A stretch of DNA of 24,473 nt from a virus. This document shows positions 20,548 through 24,473 of the stretch, piece by piece. The notes below the pieces were generated by a model. It made no database searches and was not told the DNA's origin. It was given only the letters and a program-made list of their open reading frames with translations. The position numbers and the translations under genes are program-made. Positions within the stretch are counted from its first letter, which is position 1. Each line of letters begins with the position of its first letter. Where the stretch lies: the IMG/VR virus record IMGVR_UViG_3300029989_001703, positions 1 to 24,473 of that record, one strand, 5' to 3'.

Positions 20548-21819
20548 TCAGGACGCGGAGTGCTGGAGGCACTTGGCAGCGCCGCCGACATCGGTCCAGG
20601 CACCGCCCGAGCGGGTCCAGCACAGGAAGCCAACCTGCCCCTTGCTCGCATAGACCGAGTCGGCGAAGCGGAACAGGGTCACGTCGAGCACGTCGCGGAT
20701 GATGTAGGGCGAGAAATCGCCGTAGGCGATCGACTTGGCCGACGCGGCCGGCACGGGCATCGCGTTGTTGATCTCGATGCCCTTGCCGAGCAGCTCTTCG
20801 GCACGGCCGCCGGTGATGCCGGCGTCCCAGCTCGGCAGCCAGATCGGGCGGCCGTTGGTGTCCTTGAGCTTGCGGATCATCTTGCGCGCCGACTGGCTCA
20901 TCATCCACTTGAGGCCGCCGACGGCTGCTTCCTCGTACGCCACGTCGATCGACTCTTGCAGCTCCACCAGATCGTCATAGCTGACGCTGACCGTGCTGCC
21001 GGTCAGGCACACGCGGCCGGTGGTCAGCGAGGTCAGCATGCCGCCCGGCTCATTGCTGCCCGAGCCGTTGGTGTAGCGGTCGTTCTGGTAACGACCGATG
21101 CGCATTTTCATGCGGTTGCTGACGAAGCCTTCGATATCGGCTTGCGAGTCTTGCAGCAGTTCGATGGGCACCGCGATGATCTTGCTGGACCACTTCTGCA
21201 CGTTGATCGTCACCGTGCCGAACACCGCGTCCGTCGCCGTGGCAGTGGAGTTCTGGTTGGCGATTTCGCCCATCTCCGCCGTGCCGTCGCTGGTGGGATA
21301 GCTCAGCGTGGCGCCGGTCGAACTCACCAGGCGCGTGGCGACGCGGCGCATGCCGCCGTAGTCCTTCATGGCTTCGAGGATTCGCGGTGCGACCTCGGTC
21401 TGCACCGTGTAACCGCCTTCACTGCCGGTGGTGGTGCTCAGCGTGTTGACCACGCGCCACTCGTTCGCGTCGAGCGCATTCGGGCCGTTGCGCATCCACT
21501 TGTTCATCAAGTGGGTGCCGACGACCTCGCGCTCGACCGGGGTCAGCGGCGCGGCGCTGTTCGACAGCACGCGCTCCATCAGCGCCACCGGGTTCGTGCC
21601 GGTCTCGACCACAGCATGGCGCGCGACCATGTCGCCGGCAGCGAGGTTCATGGCCTTCTGGGTGCGGTCGATCTGGCCGTCGAGGTCGGTGATCTTCTTT
21701 TCCAGTTCCTCGAACTGCTTGGTGAGGTCGGCGGACCAACCGGTCTTGTTGTTCTCGACCAGGTTGTGGATGGCCTTGGCGGCTTCGTTGCGGGCCTCCC
21801 GCAGCGCTTGGATCTTCAT
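20548..21819 (-). CDS. HK97-fold major capsid protein
   Basis: This 423-residue protein builds the icosahedral head. The N-terminal about 60 residues form a charged coiled coil (EARNEAAKAIHNLVENNK, LTKQFEELEKKITDLDGQIDR) like the HK97 delta scaffolding domain removed on maturation. The rest has the HK97 capsid pattern: TTTGSEGGYTVQTEVAPRIL, ATLSYPTSDGTAEMGEI, TINVQKWSSKIIAVPIELLQD (E-loop and spine helix), GGLKWMMSQSARKMIRKLKD and AIAYGDFS-like KSIAYGDFSPYIIRD near the end. No separate scaffolding gene is present, which fits a built-in scaffold. A protease gene lies upstream. Whether a crosslinking Lys is present cannot be judged. Confidence 0.95.
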   Translation of the reverse strand: MKIQALREARNEAAKAIHNLVENNKTGWSADLTKQFEELEKKITDLDGQIDRTQKAMNLAAGDMVARHAVVETGTNPVALMERVLSNSAAPLTPVEREVVGTHLMNKWMRNGPNALDANEWRVVNTLSTTTGSEGGYTVQTEVAPRILEAMKDYGGMRRVATRLVSSTGATLSYPTSDGTAEMGEIANQNSTATATDAVFGTVTINVQKWSSKIIAVPIELLQDSQADIEGFVSNRMKMRIGRYQNDRYTNGSGSNEPGGMLTSLTTGRVCLTGSTVSVSYDDLVELQESIDVAYEEAAVGGLKWMMSQSARKMIRKLKDTNGRPIWLPSWDAGITGGRAEELLGKGIEINNAMPVPAASAKSIAYGDFSPYIIRDVLDVTLFRFADSVYASKGQVGFLCWTRSGGAWTDVGGAAKCLQHSAS

Positions 21820-21838
21820 GAGGTCATTCCTTCGGACA

Positions 21839-21874
21839 AAGAAAAGGGGCCGCCCTCGCGAGAGGTGCGGCCCC
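21839..21874 (-). terminator. Strong hairpin between head protease and capsid genes
   Basis: GGGGCCGC/GCGGCCCC extended by CCTC/GAGG around a GCGA loop gives a twelve-pair stem with one bulged base (21846-21874). The minus strand continues with TTTTCTTT, so it meets the criteria for an intrinsic terminator. The capsid ATG begins about 20 bp later, after a GAAGGAA site. Confidence 0.75.
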
Positions 21875-21908
21875 GGTGTTGGGCGGGAGCCCGGGGGTCG
21901 GTGATAGG

Positions 21909-22817
21909 TCAGTGCCGGGCGAGCAGCGCGGCCACGCAGCGGGCGCGGGCATAGGCGGCGTCGACGGCGGCGGCTTCGGCCAGCAGTTGCTTGATGCGAT
22001 CGGGCAGCGCCGGGGCCGGCGTCGGCGCCGGAGGCGGTGCGAGGTTCTTCAGGTCGCGGCGCTCAGCAAGCATGGCGTCGACGACGGGCCGCCACGCAGC
22101 TGCGAGTGCCGTCGGCGTGGCGGTGCCGCGTGCGCTGGGGCCGGCTGCCGGATCGGTGGGCGCTGCGGCGTCGGCGGCGATGCTGTCGGCCAGCCCGGCA
22201 TCGATCGCCGCTTGGTCGGTGTACCAGGTGGTCTTGGCCATCGCCGCAATCCAGTCGTCGGCCGTCGTAGTCTTGCCGGCGGCCTTGGCGCGGCGTACGT
22301 AGTCGCCGGAGATGCAGACGTCGATCATGTCGAGCAGCTCAGCCATCTGGCGCAGGTCGTCGCTGTTGCCCCACATGCCGCAGCCGGCCTTGTGGATCAT
22401 CATCATTGCGCCGGGGGCGATCTCGACGGTGTTGCAGCTGGCCGCGATGGTCGTCACTGCGCTGGCCGCCATTCCGTCGATGTGCGCAACAGTGCGGCCC
22501 GGCAACTGGCGCAACGTGGTGGCCATCGAGCGGGCGTCGAACACGTCGCCGCCGGGGCTGTTGATGCGCACATGGATCAGCGGCACATCGCTGAGCTGCG
22601 CGAGCTGGGGCACAAGCTGGTGTGCGGAGATGCCGCCCCAGAACTCATCAGCATACGGGTCGATGACGTCGTAGAGGTAGACGGTTGCCGAGCTGCGGTC
22701 AGGCGCCAGCACGACGAGCGGGCAGTCGGGTACCTCATCAGGCTCGGCTGCGGGCGCCATCTGGGCACGCAGGGACACCCGCGCCTGGTTGTAGGCGCGA
22801 AGGATTTTCGGGGTCAT
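21909..22817 (-). CDS. ClpP-like head maturation protease
   Basis: This 302-residue protein is a ClpP/SppA-fold phage prohead protease. Motifs are INSPGGDVFDA (about 85-95, oxyanion region), DGMAASA with the nucleophile Ser119, MIHKAG with His142, and a following acidic helix. It should remove the N-terminal scaffold of the capsid protein during maturation. The C-terminal 80 residues (Pro/Ala-rich, then DRIKQLLAEAAAVDAAYAR) extend past the protease core and may bind the capsid. I chose ATG 22817 (MTPKILRAYN), as the longer frame begins inside the portal gene's Pro-rich tail. Order portal-protease-capsid is standard for HK97-type heads. Confidence 0.93.
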   Translation of the reverse strand: MTPKILRAYNQARVSLRAQMAPAAEPDEVPDCPLVVLAPDRSSATVYLYDVIDPYADEFWGGISAHQLVPQLAQLSDVPLIHVRINSPGGDVFDARSMATTLRQLPGRTVAHIDGMAASAVTTIAASCNTVEIAPGAMMMIHKAGCGMWGNSDDLRQMAELLDMIDVCISGDYVRRAKAAGKTTTADDWIAAMAKTTWYTDQAAIDAGLADSIAADAAAPTDPAAGPSARGTATPTALAAAWRPVVDAMLAERRDLKNLAPPPAPTPAPALPDRIKQLLAEAAAVDAAYARARCVAALLARH

Positions 22818-22827
22818 GCGGGTTCCT

Positions 22828-24150
22828 TCAGGGCTTTGGCGCAGGGGCCGGTTCAGGCGCGGGGGCCGGTGCGCGGGAGGCACCGGCGGGCGGGTAGTAG
22901 AGCTGGGCAGCAGCCCCGCCCATCGGTTCGCGGCGCTCTTCGTGCCGGACTTCGTCTTGCGTCAACCAGCCCGGGCCGGCTGATCCGCCCAGGGCGCGGC
23001 TGTAGTACTCGGCCAGCGCCTTGGTGTCGAGCGCGAGCAAAGCCTTGCGGTCGAACTCAACGAAGTAGCGCGACTTGAGCGGCCAGAACTTGCGGTTCAG
23101 TTCCTGTTCCCAGCGGCGCAAGTGCGGGCCGAGCGTGTAGGTCAGGAAGCCGAGCGACATGTGCTCGACGCCAGAACCGAACGACGTGGTTTTCTCAACC
23201 TGCCCGATCATCATCGGCGGCACGCCGAACGCGCGGGCGATGTCCTCGACCTGAAATTTCCGCGTCTCCAGCAGCTGGGCATCGGCGGCATTGAGCGAGA
23301 GCGGCTTGATTTCCATTCCGTCGGTCAAGATCAGTGGCGTTTTGAATGCGTTGTTGTTGCCGCTGTAGCGCTGTGCGAATGACTGGCGCAGGGACTCTTT
23401 TGCGTCGTCCTTCATCTTGCCGGGCGTCGACAGCGCGAACTGGATTTTCGCGCCGTTCTCCATGAACTTCGCCGCGTGCTGTTCGGCGGCCAGACCGATG
23501 CTGGCTGCGTGATAAGCGGCGTAGCGTATGACGCTCATGCTGCGGATGCCGTTGAAGCCGAACCCCGCCATGTGCAGCATGTCTTCCGGCGTGCAGCCGA
23601 CCGTGGTTTGCGTGCCGGGCAACGTGATCGCATAGAGCAGGTTCTGCCCCGCGACCTGATCCCAGATGACCGTGTCGGGCCACAGCGGGATGATCTCGCG
23701 CGGCTGGCCGTTGCGGTCACGGTCAATGTGCGCCGGGGCGTCGCCGCGCAGGAGCATGCAGGTGGCCAGCCATTCCCACATGCTGGCCGATGTCCATGCC
23801 GGGCTCGGTTGCTCGTTGAGCAGCCACCACAGGTCATGCTCGATGCGGCGCCGGCCGGTGCTGGTGCGCTCGTACACGTTGCAGGGCAGCATGGCGATGG
23901 CGCCGGCAATCAGCCGCGTGGCGGCATAGACGGCCGATAGCCGCATGGCGGTGGCGTCGTTGAGCGCGACACCGGCGACGCTGGGGATGCCAGTGCCGAA
24001 CAGCTCCAGCACCTGCGGATCGGACGAGAGCACCTGCGTGGTGATGGCGTTCTCGGCACGCTCGATGACGGGTTCAGTCCGGGGCGGCATCGCTGCGTCA
24101 AGCGGATTGGATCGCACGCCACGGGCGATGTTGCGGAGGGTTGCGAACAT
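22828..24150 (-). CDS. HK97-family portal protein
   Basis: This 440-residue protein forms the dodecameric ring through which DNA enters the head. It has the HK97 portal pattern: ALNDATAMRLSAVYAATRLIAG (about 62-83), CNVYERTSTGRRR, WEWLATCMLLRGDAPAHIDRD, FGFNGIRSMSVIRYAAYHAAS, LETRKFQVEDIARAFGVPPM and YTLGPHLRRWEQELNRKF. The C-terminus ends in a Pro/Ala-rich tail (PAPAPEPAPAPKP). It starts 2 bp after the terminase stop and is followed by the ClpP-like protease. Confidence 0.95.
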   Translation of the reverse strand: MFATLRNIARGVRSNPLDAAMPPRTEPVIERAENAITTQVLSSDPQVLELFGTGIPSVAGVALNDATAMRLSAVYAATRLIAGAIAMLPCNVYERTSTGRRRIEHDLWWLLNEQPSPAWTSASMWEWLATCMLLRGDAPAHIDRDRNGQPREIIPLWPDTVIWDQVAGQNLLYAITLPGTQTTVGCTPEDMLHMAGFGFNGIRSMSVIRYAAYHAASIGLAAEQHAAKFMENGAKIQFALSTPGKMKDDAKESLRQSFAQRYSGNNNAFKTPLILTDGMEIKPLSLNAADAQLLETRKFQVEDIARAFGVPPMMIGQVEKTTSFGSGVEHMSLGFLTYTLGPHLRRWEQELNRKFWPLKSRYFVEFDRKALLALDTKALAEYYSRALGGSAGPGWLTQDEVRHEERREPMGGAAAQLYYPPAGASRAPAPAPEPAPAPKP

Positions 24151-24152
24151 GG

Positions 24153-24473
24153 TCAGTCGTCCAGTGTGGCGAAGCCGCTGCTGTAACCGTCACCGCGATT
24201 TGCGAGGTGGCGATTGAGGGCAGTGAGTGCGGCAACGACCGGATCGATCTTGTTTTCCGGCCGCTCTTTGCGCGGGTAGATGTTGTCTTTCTGATCGCGG
24301 TGGCAGATGACGTTGCTGACTGCCCAGGCGGCAACCGGATCGCCGTTGTGCCGCAGCTTTCCTTGCAGCACCAGCGCCTCCAGCTCTTTCATCGGCTCGC
24401 TGAAGTTCAGCACCGTCGGCCTGATTTCGACCATCGGCACGTCTTCATCGAGCATGTGCCCGCTGAGTTGCGT
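24153..24473 (-). CDS. Terminase large subunit, C-terminal part only
   Basis: The frame is open to the right edge of the window, so this is the C-terminal fragment (about 106 residues) of TerL, the motor that cuts and packages phage DNA. The visible part corresponds to the end of the nuclease domain: MVEIRPTVLNFSEPMKELEAL, then LRHNGDPVAAWAVSNVICHRD and PRKERPENKIDPVVAALTAL, a standard ending of HK97-like large terminases. Most of the gene, including the ATPase motifs, lies outside. An internal ATG at 24455 should not be taken as the start. Confidence 0.93.
   Translation of the reverse strand, partial: TQLSGHMLDEDVPMVEIRPTVLNFSEPMKELEALVLQGKLRHNGDPVAAWAVSNVICHRDQKDNIYPRKERPENKIDPVVAALTALNRHLANRGDGYSSGFATLDD

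Overview
This window shows the late-gene half of an integrated temperate phage and the host DNA at one of its ends. The DNA is GC-rich, with dense minus-strand genes and many ATGA or 1-nt overlaps. The host genes are a type B carboxylesterase and an AraC-family regulator of proteobacterial type. A GC-rich beta- or gammaproteobacterium, perhaps in Burkholderiales, is the best guess; no marker in the window settles it.

Host flank (1-2777): a carboxylesterase that appears to have lost its N-terminus, an intact AraC regulator upstream of it, a small intrinsic terminator, and the 3' portion of a tRNA-Arg (anticodon TCT) at about 2724-2777. The 5' half of the tRNA is missing and is replaced by AT-rich phage DNA. 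This marks a prophage attachment junction: host to the left, phage to the right. The other junction, with the integrase and the restored tRNA, should lie beyond the right edge.

Prophage (about 2778-24473): every gene is on the minus strand, so the transcriptional order runs from right to left. Head module: terminase large subunit (C-terminal end only), HK97-type portal, ClpP-type head protease, HK97-fold capsid, an Ala/Glu-rich repeat protein, gp6-like connector, head closure protein and HK97 gp10-like neck protein. Tail module: a complete Mu-type contractile tail (gp37 terminator, DUF2635/gp38, sheath, tube, gp41-type chaperone with a -1 frameshift, tape measure, gpN-like protein, hub gp44, spike gp45, gp46, gp47/baseplate J, gp48/YmfQ). 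Host recognition: a LamG-adhesin-YmfQ fusion, a tail fibre, and two further accessory or virion genes. Lysis: a coiled-coil membrane protein, a GH19 endolysin, a Gp49-family protein and a 3TM holin, closed by a strong terminator. An HK97-like head joined to a Mu-like tail is the plan of SfV/phiP27-type myophages.

No defence system, CRISPR array, IS element or rRNA is visible. The points most worth a second look are the lectin/adhesin domains fused to the gp48 baseplate protein, a 50-residue Trp-rich gene between gpN and gp44, the GGGTTTT frameshift site with a downstream stem, hairpins on both sides of the capsid gene, and the tRNA junction with its adjacent AT-rich noncoding strip.
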